This document shows positions 43,068 to 52,070 of a stretch of 64,000 nucleotides of DNA, piece after piece. The DNA is taken from the NCBI GenBank assembly GCA_018001635.1, contig JAGNHS010000003.1:21675-85674 (forward strand), given 5' to 3'. A program made the position numbers and the translations under genes. The notes beneath the pieces are model-generated. The model was not told the DNA's origin, made no database searches, and was given only the letters and a program-made list of their open reading frames with translations. Source of the stretch: Pseudomonadota bacterium (GTDB lineage: Bacteria > Bdellovibrionota > UBA2428). Positions within the stretch are counted from its first letter, which is position 1. Every line of letters starts with the position of its first letter.

Positions 43068-43823
43068 TTTGATGAAATCGGCGGGGCTGAGTTCCTCGGG
43101 GCGTTTGTCGCTCCATTCGCTCGACTTTAAACCTAAAGAGTTTCGCAATTTTTTTCGCCGTTGTTGAAAGGATTTTTCAATCCATTCACTGACTTTGTCA
43201 TAATCAGCGTTGCGTATAAGCGGGTCTGCCAGTGCTTTGTCTTGTCGGGAATAGACGAAAAAACCACTTTCCACTTTGGGGGGAGGGTTAAAGCTACCGG
43301 CTTGAATCCAAAAGTGATCGTGTTCCTTGCAACTCAACCCAAACTTTACAGAGGGTACGCCATATCTTTTACCGTCTTCAGGTTTGGAAATAAATTTTTC
43401 AACGACTTCGCGTTGGAGCATAAATCCAAAGCGTTGGATATTCGGATAATCCTCGAGGAATTTAAAAACGATTTCAGTTCCACAATTATAAGGCAAATTG
43501 CCACAAGCAAAGCTCCATTTTTGGTGGAGAAATTGAGAGGAATTAATTTCTAAAAAATCACCGGGAATGATTTCGAGTTTTCCTTGAGAAACTTCTGAGC
43601 TAAATTTTTCGTTTAAGGTTTTAACCATATCATCGTCAATCTCTACAACGCTGACTTTAAAGCCTTCTTTAAGTAGGGCTCCCGTGAGGGCCCCATCACC
43701 TGGGCCAATTTCAAGGCAAGTTTTGATTTGTTCATGATCGAGTCTTTTCAGGCTCATTACAATTTTTTCGATAATTCCGGGATTGCAAAGAAAATGCTGA
43801 CCGAAGTGTTTTTTCTTCTTCAT
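43050..43823 (-). CDS. ksgA: 16S rRNA dimethyladenosine transferase
   Basis: Dimethylates two adjacent adenines near the 3' end of 16S rRNA. Motifs: KKHFGQHFL, the SAM site EIGPGDGALTGAL, acidic VVEIDDDM, and the catalytic CGNLPYNCGTEIV (NLPY). At 257 residues it is full length. The last codons (LLKGA) and the TAG stop lie in the palindromic repeat, so insertion of the repeat may have shaped the C-terminus. Confidence 0.96.
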   Translation of the reverse strand: MKKKKHFGQHFLCNPGIIEKIVMSLKRLDHEQIKTCLEIGPGDGALTGALLKEGFKVSVVEIDDDMVKTLNEKFSSEVSQGKLEIIPGDFLEINSSQFLHQKWSFACGNLPYNCGTEIVFKFLEDYPNIQRFGFMLQREVVEKFISKPEDGKRYGVPSVKFGLSCKEHDHFWIQAGSFNPPPKVESGFFVYSRQDKALADPLIRNADYDKVSEWIEKSFQQRRKKLRNSLGLKSSEWSDKRPEELSPADFIKLLKGA

Positions 43824-43833
43824 GTAGTTTTTA

Positions 43834-44877
43834 TCATAGCGGAAATTGGGCTCTAACGTCGCTAAGATTTAATTCAGGATTTTGAATGTGTGCGGCTGTG
43901 GCAATCATGACAGCATTGTCTGTGCAATATTTTAAGGGAGGCAAGTGCAGCAGGAGTTGAGATTGTTTGCAAAAATCCTCCATAGATTTTCGAATGCATT
44001 TATTGGCCGCGACTCCACCACAAAAGATTAAAGAACTGGGCGCTACTTCCAAAGAGCTTATGATTTTTTTTAGGGGACGCACCAAGGCAGACGCAATAGT
44101 GCTTTGAATGGCCCAAGCAAAAGCGGGGTTAGTTTTATAGGAAGGGTTTTTTTCTATTTTAAGGCGAATTGCACTTTTAAGTCCTGAAAACGAATAACCG
44201 TTTTCTACTTTAGGAATGGGAAGTTCAAGAGCTAGTTCTTTTGCTTTTGCTAATAATTCGGTAGTAGATTCGGCGAGAGCAGCCATTTTTTCAATTTCTG
44301 GACCGCCGGGATAAGCTAATCCCATAAGTTTAGCGCTTTTATCGAAGCATTCGCCGGCAGCATCGTCGGCGCTTTCGCCTAGCTTTTGAATACTAAGGTC
44401 TGAATTCACCGATAAAATTTGAGTGTGTCCGCCCGATACTAGTAAAACTAGTGAAGGAAAAATTTGTGCGGCTCTTTCTTTTAAGGAGCTATTTATATTT
44501 TCATTTATCAAAGCAGAAGCCACGTGTCCTCTTAAGTGATGCACTCCTATAAAAGGCAAATTGAGCGCTCGAGCCATACCCCTGCCAAAACTAGCGCCTA
44601 CAAGAAGGGGTCCCACTAAACCTGGACCACAAGTGGCAGCGATGGCACTGAGCTTGTAGCTTTTAAGTTTTTCTAAGCCGATTTTTTCAAATAAAAATTT
44701 GAGCTCTTCTTCGTGGGCACGACTTGCGACTTCGGGCACCACTCCACCAAATTTATTGTGGAGAGCAATTTGCGAATGCCGGAGGTCTTCGAGTATTTCA
44801 CCGTCCGCAGAAAGCACAGCGAGTGCGGTGTCGTCACAGGAAGACTCTATCGCCAGAATGTTAGGAGCTTTCGACAT
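43834..44877 (-). CDS. tsaD: tRNA N6-threonylcarbamoyladenosine transferase
   Basis: Transfers the threonylcarbamoyl group to A37 of tRNAs reading ANN codons, with TsaB and TsaE. Iron ligands and kinase-like ASKHA motifs are present: LAIESSCDDTALAV, FGGVVPEVASRAHEE, GVHHLRGHVASALI (the H-x-x-x-H pair), YPGGPEIEK, SFSGLKSA and FCGGVAANKCIR. At 347 residues it is normal. Ten bases before ksgA on the same strand. Confidence 0.97.
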   Translation of the reverse strand: MSKAPNILAIESSCDDTALAVLSADGEILEDLRHSQIALHNKFGGVVPEVASRAHEEELKFLFEKIGLEKLKSYKLSAIAATCGPGLVGPLLVGASFGRGMARALNLPFIGVHHLRGHVASALINENINSSLKERAAQIFPSLVLLVSGGHTQILSVNSDLSIQKLGESADDAAGECFDKSAKLMGLAYPGGPEIEKMAALAESTTELLAKAKELALELPIPKVENGYSFSGLKSAIRLKIEKNPSYKTNPAFAWAIQSTIASALVRPLKKIISSLEVAPSSLIFCGGVAANKCIRKSMEDFCKQSQLLLHLPPLKYCTDNAVMIATAAHIQNPELNLSDVRAQFPL

Positions 44878-44931
44878 TTTGGCAAGACTGCCACGTTAGG
44901 GGGAGGCACTCAATGAAGATTTTGTTCTGGC

Positions 44932-45708
44932 CTAGGGCGCTACCCAATTGGGAAATGCGGCGAATAGATCATTCGGAGCTTTGGCTTTTTTAGCTAAAAT
45001 TAGGGCTGCAAGTTTGCCTTCTTTAGATTGAGGCGCACTTCTAGCGGCTTCAGTATAAAAAAGTTTTGAATCTTTGGATTGCCCCATTAAATCAAAAGAA
45101 ACTCCTTGCCCAAACCAAGCCAGCGCAATCCTTTTATGTTTTGGGAACTTATCTAAAATATCATTGAAAGTGATGGCCGATTCTTTAAAGTTTCCGGCGC
45201 TGTATTGGCTAAAGGCAACTCCTAAATGGGCATAAAAGTTTTTACTACCTCTAGGAGCCTTGGTGATTTCAGCAAAGAGTTGTTCGGCAGCGGGAAAATT
45301 GCCTTTGTTGAGCTCTTTGATGGCTTGGTTCCATAAAAGTCCAAGTGAATTATCTTGTTGCTTAGAATCGCTAGCCTCAACTGGCTTAGGTGCGGAACTT
45401 TGATTTTGTAGTTGGGCAATTTGGGCTAATAAATCGTTGTTTTGTTTTTCAAGAATTTGAATGCGTTCTTCAAGTGCAGCGCTTTCTCTACGATGAAGTT
45501 CTTCGCTTTCGCTGAGCTTTCCTCGAGTAACGGCAAGCTCTCTTTCAAGTTCATCGATACCAACACTCTGACTAGTGGGACCGCTTTCCTCTGTCACTAC
45601 AGGATCGTGATAAGCGTTTCTGCCTTTTCTTAAATCCCCAGTTGTTTGACAGGAATTTAAAATAAAAAAGAATACGGGTGTTAACTTTAGAAGCGATTTC
45701 TTATTCAT
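44932..45708 (-). CDS. YbgF/CpoB-like TPR lipoprotein
   Basis: A protein of about 258 residues with a lipoprotein signal (MNKKSLLKLTPVFFFILNSC, lipobox LNSC). It has a coiled coil (about 50-100), and TPR-like helices in the C-terminal half (NKGNFPAAEQLFAEI, AGNFKESAITFNDILDKFP, LMGQSKDSKLFYTEA). This arrangement and the position next to pal match YbgF/CpoB, which coordinates outer-membrane constriction with peptidoglycan synthesis through Tol-Pal. The start is inside the end of the DUF4398 gene; earlier in-frame ATGs would give a long non-signal N-terminus. Confidence 0.7.
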   Translation of the reverse strand: MNKKSLLKLTPVFFFILNSCQTTGDLRKGRNAYHDPVVTEESGPTSQSVGIDELERELAVTRGKLSESEELHRRESAALEERIQILEKQNNDLLAQIAQLQNQSSAPKPVEASDSKQQDNSLGLLWNQAIKELNKGNFPAAEQLFAEITKAPRGSKNFYAHLGVAFSQYSAGNFKESAITFNDILDKFPKHKRIALAWFGQGVSFDLMGQSKDSKLFYTEAARSAPQSKEGKLAALILAKKAKAPNDLFAAFPNWVAP

Positions 45709-46036
45709 AAAACTCATCTTCTTCTGCGGCTTTGAGTTCCGCGCTAAATTCAGCTTTTTCGGCAAGACGTCGAGTGAGTTCAGCCGATTTTTTGGCTTCC
45801 TCAAAATCTCTAGCTAAATAATACCTTTGAGCTCTCCAATGAGCTTGTTCCGCTCTTCTAAAAAGATCGGGTGCACGTTTTTCAGCGAGAGATCTCTCGG
45901 CCGCTTTCATGGCGGCATTAGCAAAAATCATTTCTTGAGTGGGTTTCTCAGTGCTCGAGCAAGCAGAAATGAGCATAAAGAGCGCATAGAGGCTAATGCT
46001 AGGTAGGGAAATTTTAGAAAATTTCCAGATTTTCAT
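45701..46036 (-). CDS. DUF4398-like lipoprotein
   Basis: A 111-residue lipoprotein (MKIWKFSKISLPSISLYALF, then LISAC as lipobox) with a helical mature part, AAMKAAERSLAEK to AELKAAEEDEF. It resembles DUF4398 domains found in outer-membrane small lipoproteins. The frame is open further upstream but the signal sequence and lipobox define this start. It overlaps the next gene start by eight bases and is separated from pal by the terminator, although some read-through is possible. Confidence 0.65.
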   Translation of the reverse strand: MKIWKFSKISLPSISLYALFMLISACSSTEKPTQEMIFANAAMKAAERSLAEKRAPDLFRRAEQAHWRAQRYYLARDFEEAKKSAELTRRLAEKAEFSAELKAAEEDEFYE

Positions 46037-46117
46037 TTTGTAGCGACCGAGCTGGCCGTTCGAAGGGCCGTGAGGAAGTGAAAAATGAAAAGATGGATGT
46101 TTTCTAAAATTTACCAT

Positions 46118-46159
46118 AAAAAAAGGAGCTAGAGACCGTTGGCCCCTAGCTCCTTTTTT
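46118..46159 (-). terminator. Rho-independent terminator after pal
   Basis: On the minus strand, AAAAAAGGAGCTAG pairs with CTAGCTCCTTTTTT across a 13-base loop, giving a stem of 14 pairs, GC in the middle and a T tract on both strands. It lies 14 bases after the pal stop, between pal and the DUF4398 gene, so it could reduce read-through of a strongly expressed pal. Confidence 0.8.
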
Positions 46160-46172
46160 AAGGTCGAAAGTA

Positions 46173-46664
46173 TTACTTTCCAACAGATACAAACTCTGCA
46201 CGACGATTTTTCGCCCAAGCGCTTTCGTCAGATCCACTTACAGAAGGGCGCTCTTCGCCATAGCTGATTGTGGAAAGTTGAGCTGAAGGAACGCCTTTAC
46301 CGATGAGGTAATCTTTTACAGATCCCGCACGGCGTTCGCCAAGAGCCAAGTTGTATTCAGTGGTTCCACGCTCATCGCAATGGCCTTCAACTTGAACTTG
46401 GATAGTTGCATTGGCTTTGATCCAATCAGCAGCTGCAGCGAGAGCTTTTTTAGAACCCGCAGTGAGAGCAAAAGAATCGTATTCAAAGTATACGGTGTCT
46501 AGTTCAGGAATTTTTGTTCCAGAACCGCCGTTCTTGCCATCAAATGATGTGATGTCCGAAGCGCCTTCTTGTTCTTCTCCAACTTTCTTCTTTGAACAAG
46601 CGCCTACAACTAGCACTAAAGCTAGGGTTGTGATTAATCCTGATGTGAATCTTTTTAATTTCAT
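46173..46664 (-). CDS. pal: Peptidoglycan-associated lipoprotein
   Basis: A 163-residue outer-membrane lipoprotein that links the outer membrane to peptidoglycan in the Tol-Pal system. Lipobox in LVVGACSKKK, then a flexible Gly/Ser linker, then the OmpA-like domain with VYFEYDSFALTAGSK, VEGHCDERGTTEYNLALGERRA, and YGEERPSVSG. The DERG and NLALGxRRA segments are peptidoglycan-contact motifs. Strong transcription is suggested by the strong terminator following. It is divergent from the large peptidase-like gene 59 bases away. Confidence 0.95.
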   Translation of the reverse strand: MKLKRFTSGLITTLALVLVVGACSKKKVGEEQEGASDITSFDGKNGGSGTKIPELDTVYFEYDSFALTAGSKKALAAAADWIKANATIQVQVEGHCDERGTTEYNLALGERRAGSVKDYLIGKGVPSAQLSTISYGEERPSVSGSDESAWAKNRRAEFVSVGK

Positions 46665-46723
46665 TTACTACTCCTCTACAAAGGGCACATTTATTTGTTT
46701 AGACTTACTTAGTATTAAAAAAA

Positions 46724-49546
46724 ATGAAAGCGTATTTCACTATCCTTTTGCTTTTTCTCGTTCTTTTTGAGACTCGTTGCAGCAATGCCAGCTCAAATGA
46801 ACTTTATAGAACTTTCAATTTTCCGCGCGAGAATTCGCGAATTCAAGTCAATTTGTTAGTTCATCCATCGCTTGAAAGTGAAATGCTCGATCTCGAAAAA
46901 CTTAGCTACGAGGCTTTAAATGGAGTTGAGACACTTTTAGGCTTAGAATTTAGAGATTCAATCTGGATTTATTTTAATTCGTATCCCGAAGAGCACAACG
47001 GTTTGGCTACGGTCATTCCAACAAGTCGAATCTATTTAAATGTCACATCACCCGAAGAGGGTAGTACTTTAGCTTATTCAGACGATTATATTGCCGACAC
47101 TCTATGGCATGAGTTGACCCATATGATTGTGACTCAGCAACGCGAAGGAGTCTTTCATGGGCTGAATTATTTGTTTGGAGCTCTATCTCGTCCGGTGGGG
47201 GCTTGGCCCAAATGGTTGCATGAAGGCTTAGCGGTTTGGGTTGAATCGCAAAAAGGGGGTCGAGGGCATTCTGGGATTATTGATTTACAACTCCGAGAAT
47301 TAGCGGAATATGAGCACAACGAAAATAAATCTGCTTTCGAAAGTTTTCATTTAGATGGGGATGCCGCTCTTAATCTTGTTCAAGAAGGCGATCTTCCTTA
47401 TCACTTTGGATATTTGCTCATCGACAAACTGTTTAATGCTGATGGAAAAAAAATAGGGCGATTTATAAATCAGCAAGCCCATAGTTTAGGAACTAGTTTC
47501 AGAGTTGAGCTTCGCGCTTTTGGAGTTGATCTCGATAAAGTTTTTAGTTCTCTAAAAGCGGAGTGGAAAAAATATTACAGGCCAAGCAGTTTTCAAACTA
47601 ATGAAAAAAACATTCTTGATGAGGGTCAAAACATATATTCGCCTCAAAATACCGAGGGTCAATTCACGTGGATTAGCTGGAGTGATGATCATTTAGCTAA
47701 TGTTGAATTGAGAGCTCTCAATGGTGAAGAGGACTCTTGGCTGTGGCCACATTTTAATTATATTCCCGAAAAAGTTTTTAAAATTAAAAATAAATGGATT
47801 TTTAAGGCATGGAGTCCGGATAGGTTTAAGCCAGAGGAGAAAAAACATTTTTGGTTTGAGTTTAATGAAAAGCATCAAGAAATATGTAGAGCCGAATTGC
47901 CTTCTCGAATTCGAGAGCTGGACTTTGATGGAAATCAGATAAGTTGGATTCGAGAAGATTACGCAATGAAGCTTTATGTGGAAAGCTCCAAATATAAAGA
48001 GCCCTGTCATTGGGGCGAAGTAAAAAGTGTTTATCAAAGTGCTAAAGCCTTTGAACGGGTGAGTGGACTCACTCAGCTTTCCAAAAATGAATTGAGTTTT
48101 GCTATTTCAAGCGGTCGAAATACGCAAAAAACTAAGATTAAAATCGACGATTTTATTATTGAGGGGGCCTATCCTGTCTCTCAATTACGGAAATTGAATT
48201 CTTCATGGTGTGGGTCCGGTGATTTAAAATGCTATTCGCTCCAGGTGGCTTCACCAGATTATTGGGGGCCCGTGATACTGGCTTGTTCAAAAGATCGCTG
48301 TAAAAGTCGAAAATTAGATCTCAGCACTGGCGCTACTGACGCGACTCCTTGGGGAGACTTTTTAGTAGTAAAAAGCTTTCATTGGAAAGGCGATAAACTT
48401 TTAAAAATTTCGAGTTCTGATTTTAAGTCTTCTGGACCGGAATTTAAAATTTCAAAAGTTAAAGAAGAAAATCTAGCTATTGAGAAAATAGCTAAGGCAG
48501 ATGTTGAGAAATATTCACCGTTAAAAACTATAGTTCCAGAGTTTTGGATTCCTCTTGTGGCTCACGATCAAAGTGGAACTTTTTTAGGAGCCAACACCTT
48601 TTATGAGGATTTGAGTCAACGTTGGTCTGGAAACACAACTTTGGCTTATTCAAGTGAAGTTAAAACTCTTGTGGGATTAAGCCAAATAGAGCGGCGCTTT
48701 GACGGAAGATTATCTTTGTTGAGTGCCTCACTTTATGGGGAATACTGGCCGAGGCTTGTGTCTTCTGAAATTCAAAATCGGCAAAATTATGGATTCAACA
48801 CTCAATTTTCATTATGGAGGGGAGATTCTCAAGGGCTATTGATGTCTCTTGGACTAGAGCAAAGTCAGGCAAGCGAAACTCGTTTTTTGCGATCTTATAA
48901 TTATTGGAGTCCAAAGATTGCATTGCTTTGGCGTTTGGGGCCCTATCAAGATCCCGCAGATCCTGATCTACGCTTTTCTAAAATGAGCAACGCCATGAGT
49001 TTGGAATTAATCAGTTCCTATTATGAATCTTGGGCTACAAAGGAAATCTTGCGAATACAGCAAAACGTTCATGGAAAAATGGCGCTGCAATTAGTGGCCT
49101 TGCATGCTTATACGGATAAGCGCAATTATCCTGCTACTTATTGGGAGTGGGGTGGTCGAGAACTTTTTTCTAAAAGTTCTGAGGATTTTTTAAACCGAGG
49201 ATTTGCACCTCGATTTGTGGCCGCGCAAGAACTCATGCGATTTTCGATTGAAGCTGGATATAGAGTTAAAGATAGAATTTTTAGCAGTTCATGGAATCGC
49301 TTGCGCCTGGAGGAATGGGAGCAAAGATGGGTGGCGGAGACTGTTTCATGGGACTCTTTTAATAAGCAATCTCGATTTAAAATGGGGCGACAATATTTTA
49401 CAAGTGTGGGTATGGAAAACGATTTTTTTGCCCAAGTTTTTCACTATTCGAATTTAAAAAATACTTTGGGAATATTTAAAGGTTTTGGTGTTGGCGGGGA
49501 ATGGCGAGTGGCTTGGACTCTCCAAACTTATCTTGACCTCCTTTGA
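46724..49546 (+). CDS. Large exported HExxH protein with beta-rich C-terminus
   Basis: A 940-residue protein. A hydrophobic start (MKAYFTILLLFLVLFETRCS) precedes a gluzincin-like domain with HELTH (129-133) and Glu167 in KWLHEGLAVWVES, the arrangement of peptidase MA-like enzymes. Residues about 290-620 contain repeated beta segments that look like a beta propeller (FTWISWSDD, LDFDGNQISWI, GDFLVVKSFHWKG). The last 300 residues show alternating strands like an outer-membrane barrel (WSGNTTLAYSSE, FGFNTQFSLWRG), though the C-terminus is not a typical terminal aromatic. Surface-exposed peptidase is inferred. Confidence 0.65.
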   Translation: MKAYFTILLLFLVLFETRCSNASSNELYRTFNFPRENSRIQVNLLVHPSLESEMLDLEKLSYEALNGVETLLGLEFRDSIWIYFNSYPEEHNGLATVIPTSRIYLNVTSPEEGSTLAYSDDYIADTLWHELTHMIVTQQREGVFHGLNYLFGALSRPVGAWPKWLHEGLAVWVESQKGGRGHSGIIDLQLRELAEYEHNENKSAFESFHLDGDAALNLVQEGDLPYHFGYLLIDKLFNADGKKIGRFINQQAHSLGTSFRVELRAFGVDLDKVFSSLKAEWKKYYRPSSFQTNEKNILDEGQNIYSPQNTEGQFTWISWSDDHLANVELRALNGEEDSWLWPHFNYIPEKVFKIKNKWIFKAWSPDRFKPEEKKHFWFEFNEKHQEICRAELPSRIRELDFDGNQISWIREDYAMKLYVESSKYKEPCHWGEVKSVYQSAKAFERVSGLTQLSKNELSFAISSGRNTQKTKIKIDDFIIEGAYPVSQLRKLNSSWCGSGDLKCYSLQVASPDYWGPVILACSKDRCKSRKLDLSTGATDATPWGDFLVVKSFHWKGDKLLKISSSDFKSSGPEFKISKVKEENLAIEKIAKADVEKYSPLKTIVPEFWIPLVAHDQSGTFLGANTFYEDLSQRWSGNTTLAYSSEVKTLVGLSQIERRFDGRLSLLSASLYGEYWPRLVSSEIQNRQNYGFNTQFSLWRGDSQGLLMSLGLEQSQASETRFLRSYNYWSPKIALLWRLGPYQDPADPDLRFSKMSNAMSLELISSYYESWATKEILRIQQNVHGKMALQLVALHAYTDKRNYPATYWEWGGRELFSKSSEDFLNRGFAPRFVAAQELMRFSIEAGYRVKDRIFSSSWNRLRLEEWEQRWVAETVSWDSFNKQSRFKMGRQYFTSVGMENDFFAQVFHYSNLKNTLGIFKGFGVGGEWRVAWTLQTYLDLL

Positions 49547-49566
49547 TTCTTAGAGTCGCAGAATGA

Positions 49567-51927
49567 TTATTGTGGGAGGATTTGGAGGCTTTGTAGGTCG
49601 GGTAAATAAGCGCCACTAGTTTCATCGCTTTCTAAAATGGCGCGGTATTGGAAATATTGTTTATTGGAAGAATTTACTGGAAAGAAATTTAGCAAGTTTA
49701 AAAGGGGGGATTCGAATTTTACATTCCCAGTGGCAAAATAGGTGTCGATATAATCATTATTAAGAAGTTCACTATAATAACTGTGTTTAGCAGAGCTGTT
49801 TGTGGAATCATTGGGACCACGCCAGTAGGGGTTGTCTGAACAGTCGCTTTGAGAGCATGCACGCATTTGTATTTTTACACGATTGGCACCACGTCTGTAG
49901 AGTTGGTTAATTTCGTTGGCGTGTAATGCTCGACTCCATACGGCGACTTCATCCCAATAAGTGGGTATTAAATTCAACGATCCAAACATAAATGAAGTAT
50001 TGTCATAAGCAAATGAATCTACTGAAGACAATTCATTAAGACCATCGACATATAGTTTAAGAGCACCGTTAACCGCACGGGTGAAAGCAAAGTGATGCCA
50101 ATGACCATCGTTAATTTTGCTACTTGTGCATTTGGCAGCGCCTAGTACTGTTTTCTCGTAGCAAAAACTTCCGTTAATAATTTTAATCTCTAATTTATTT
50201 GAACCTGAAGTACTTTGCGTAAGAATGGATTCATTACTAAGAGGTGAATTTGTTTTAAACCAAAAGGAAACTGTGTAGGGTAAGGCCGCGTTTTGGGAAA
50301 GCAGTATGCTACTGGTATTAACTATAGCATTTTCTAAGTAAACGCCTTTGTTAAAAATCGAGTATTCATTGGAGCGTATTGTGGAACCTTGAGCTTCAAG
50401 GGATACAGCATTGCCACTTCGATCATAAAAATCAACTGTGCTATCGTTGACTACTGCTGAACGTTCATTCAAATGCCAAAGGGCCATGATTCCGCTCATG
50501 AGGTCGTTGTCGTTGGGGGATCCAGTTGATCCCACCAATGAAGAATAGTTATTGGAGTTTTCGTTGTTTCCTAAGTCAGGAAGTTCCTTATTGAAGGGTA
50601 ATGAACTTTTCCAGGCAAGGGATTCTGCAATTCCTTCAAAACCAAAATTGAAAATACGAGAAGTATAGCTACCTGAAAATTTTGCTGATTGGCGCTGGTA
50701 AATAAGGGCCACTTCTTCGGGAAGCAGTCCTTCATTCCAAATTGCAGTGTCGTCGACGAGACCAGCTAGTTTCATGCCAAATGTGCTGCAGCTAGAGATT
50801 AACGAGCTCAGTGTGTCTGTTCCTGTAAACATTCTTGATCCGTTTACGTAAAATTCTAGAGCAGTTCCTCGTTTTACAGATGTAATCATATAGTACTTAT
50901 TTTGACTGAAAAAGCCTGCACCGGTGGGTGAAGAGCTTGCACATCCTAATCCAGAATCACAGCGTACATTATAGGCTTCTCCTGCATTTGCTCCTGAGTT
51001 ATCAAATAACCAAACTTGAAGAGCGTAGGATGGTGTTGTGCATCCAGCCAAGTTGAAGACTCTGTAGGCATCTCCACCCAGAAGCGCCGAAGTCGGGTCT
51101 GGCTTTATCCAAGCATTGACCGTGTAATCGCCGAACATCCAAATTGGATTCGTTAAATTTGCGATCACTTCCGCATTAGCACCATCCATAAAAATTGAGC
51201 TAGTGCCAATTTTTGCATCTGAATCAAATGTAGGAGTGCTAATAGGAAAAAAAGTATCTCCGCTAATTTCATCAATGTAAGAATTGTCTAGCTTCCAATA
51301 ATTTTGAAGGGCACTCCATCGAGGTGTCCAATCCGAGGAAAGATTTGCGCAATTGGTACTCGTAGCATCACAACTGCCAGAATTAGCCAGAGTTAATTTT
51401 GAAGACGACCAAGTCGTACCATTGTTATTGCCCAGTGAAAAATCTTTAGAAGCCGAAGTGCCGGCAGCGTTATCTTCTAAATCCATATAAACTTGAATGC
51501 TTTGATTGAGACTTGCGGCAGCAGTGACAGCACCCTCTGCGTTTGTTCCAGTCCCGCCAGCTATTGAAACATTTAAAGTTCCTTGGCCACTGCAATTGTT
51601 GATGGTGACCTCACGGGTGTTTGCGCTAGGCGCGCTAACGTTTGCGCTACAAGTAACTCCATCGTTACTAGAGAGCTGAATACTAGAACTTGAAAGACTA
51701 ATGCTGCTGCCTGGATCATAGTTAACAGTAAAAGAGACGGAAGAATTATTATAAGTAATGATGTTGCTACTTGCTGAAGACACGCTAATTTTCGCACTTT
51801 TATCGGGCTTAGGACCAGCAACATAAACTTGGCCGCATGAAGTAAAAAATAAAAGGCCAAATGCAATTCCCAGCTCTTTAAACTTAGAGCGAGCATAGTC
51901 GTAGGCGAGACCATTAAACGTGAACAT
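49567..51927 (-). CDS. LamG-domain surface lipoprotein
   Basis: A 786-residue protein with a lipoprotein signal (FGLLFFTSC). An N-terminal Ig-like or cadherin-like region (about 40-150) is followed by two concanavalin-A-like LamG modules. The first, about 220-400, contains YWKLDNSYIDEISG, YTVNAWIK and KLAGLVDDTAIWNEGLLPEEV; the second, about 530-690, contains LWHLNERSAVVNDS, PYTVSFWFK and WDEVAVWSRALHANEI. Both have the repeated DEVAIW pattern typical of LamG. Probably binds a carbohydrate or mediates adhesion. Confidence 0.8.
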   Translation of the reverse strand: MFTFNGLAYDYARSKFKELGIAFGLLFFTSCGQVYVAGPKPDKSAKISVSSASSNIITYNNSSVSFTVNYDPGSSISLSSSSIQLSSNDGVTCSANVSAPSANTREVTINNCSGQGTLNVSIAGGTGTNAEGAVTAAASLNQSIQVYMDLEDNAAGTSASKDFSLGNNNGTTWSSSKLTLANSGSCDATSTNCANLSSDWTPRWSALQNYWKLDNSYIDEISGDTFFPISTPTFDSDAKIGTSSIFMDGANAEVIANLTNPIWMFGDYTVNAWIKPDPTSALLGGDAYRVFNLAGCTTPSYALQVWLFDNSGANAGEAYNVRCDSGLGCASSSPTGAGFFSQNKYYMITSVKRGTALEFYVNGSRMFTGTDTLSSLISSCSTFGMKLAGLVDDTAIWNEGLLPEEVALIYQRQSAKFSGSYTSRIFNFGFEGIAESLAWKSSLPFNKELPDLGNNENSNNYSSLVGSTGSPNDNDLMSGIMALWHLNERSAVVNDSTVDFYDRSGNAVSLEAQGSTIRSNEYSIFNKGVYLENAIVNTSSILLSQNAALPYTVSFWFKTNSPLSNESILTQSTSGSNKLEIKIINGSFCYEKTVLGAAKCTSSKINDGHWHHFAFTRAVNGALKLYVDGLNELSSVDSFAYDNTSFMFGSLNLIPTYWDEVAVWSRALHANEINQLYRRGANRVKIQMRACSQSDCSDNPYWRGPNDSTNSSAKHSYYSELLNNDYIDTYFATGNVKFESPLLNLLNFFPVNSSNKQYFQYRAILESDETSGAYLPDLQSLQILPQ

Positions 51928-51966
51928 AGCCTAAGACTATTTTATCTTAAGCTAGTCTAGAGCCAC

Positions 51967-51997
51967 ATTAAGATTTGGTTATTATCGAAATCTTAAT
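51967..51997. promoter_or_regulatory. Inverted repeat in divergent promoter region
   Basis: ATTAAGATTT and AAATCTTAAT flank an 11-base spacer between the LamG lipoprotein and the divergent phosphoribosyltransferase-like gene. The symmetry suits a dimeric repressor or an AT-rich promoter element, but this is inference. The rest of the 143-base interval is AT-rich. Confidence 0.3.
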
Positions 51998-52070
51998 ATA
52001 GAGCTAGGGCCATACTTTCTATGAAAGGTGAAACACTCAATACAAGATTTATAAGTTAGTATATTGGATA

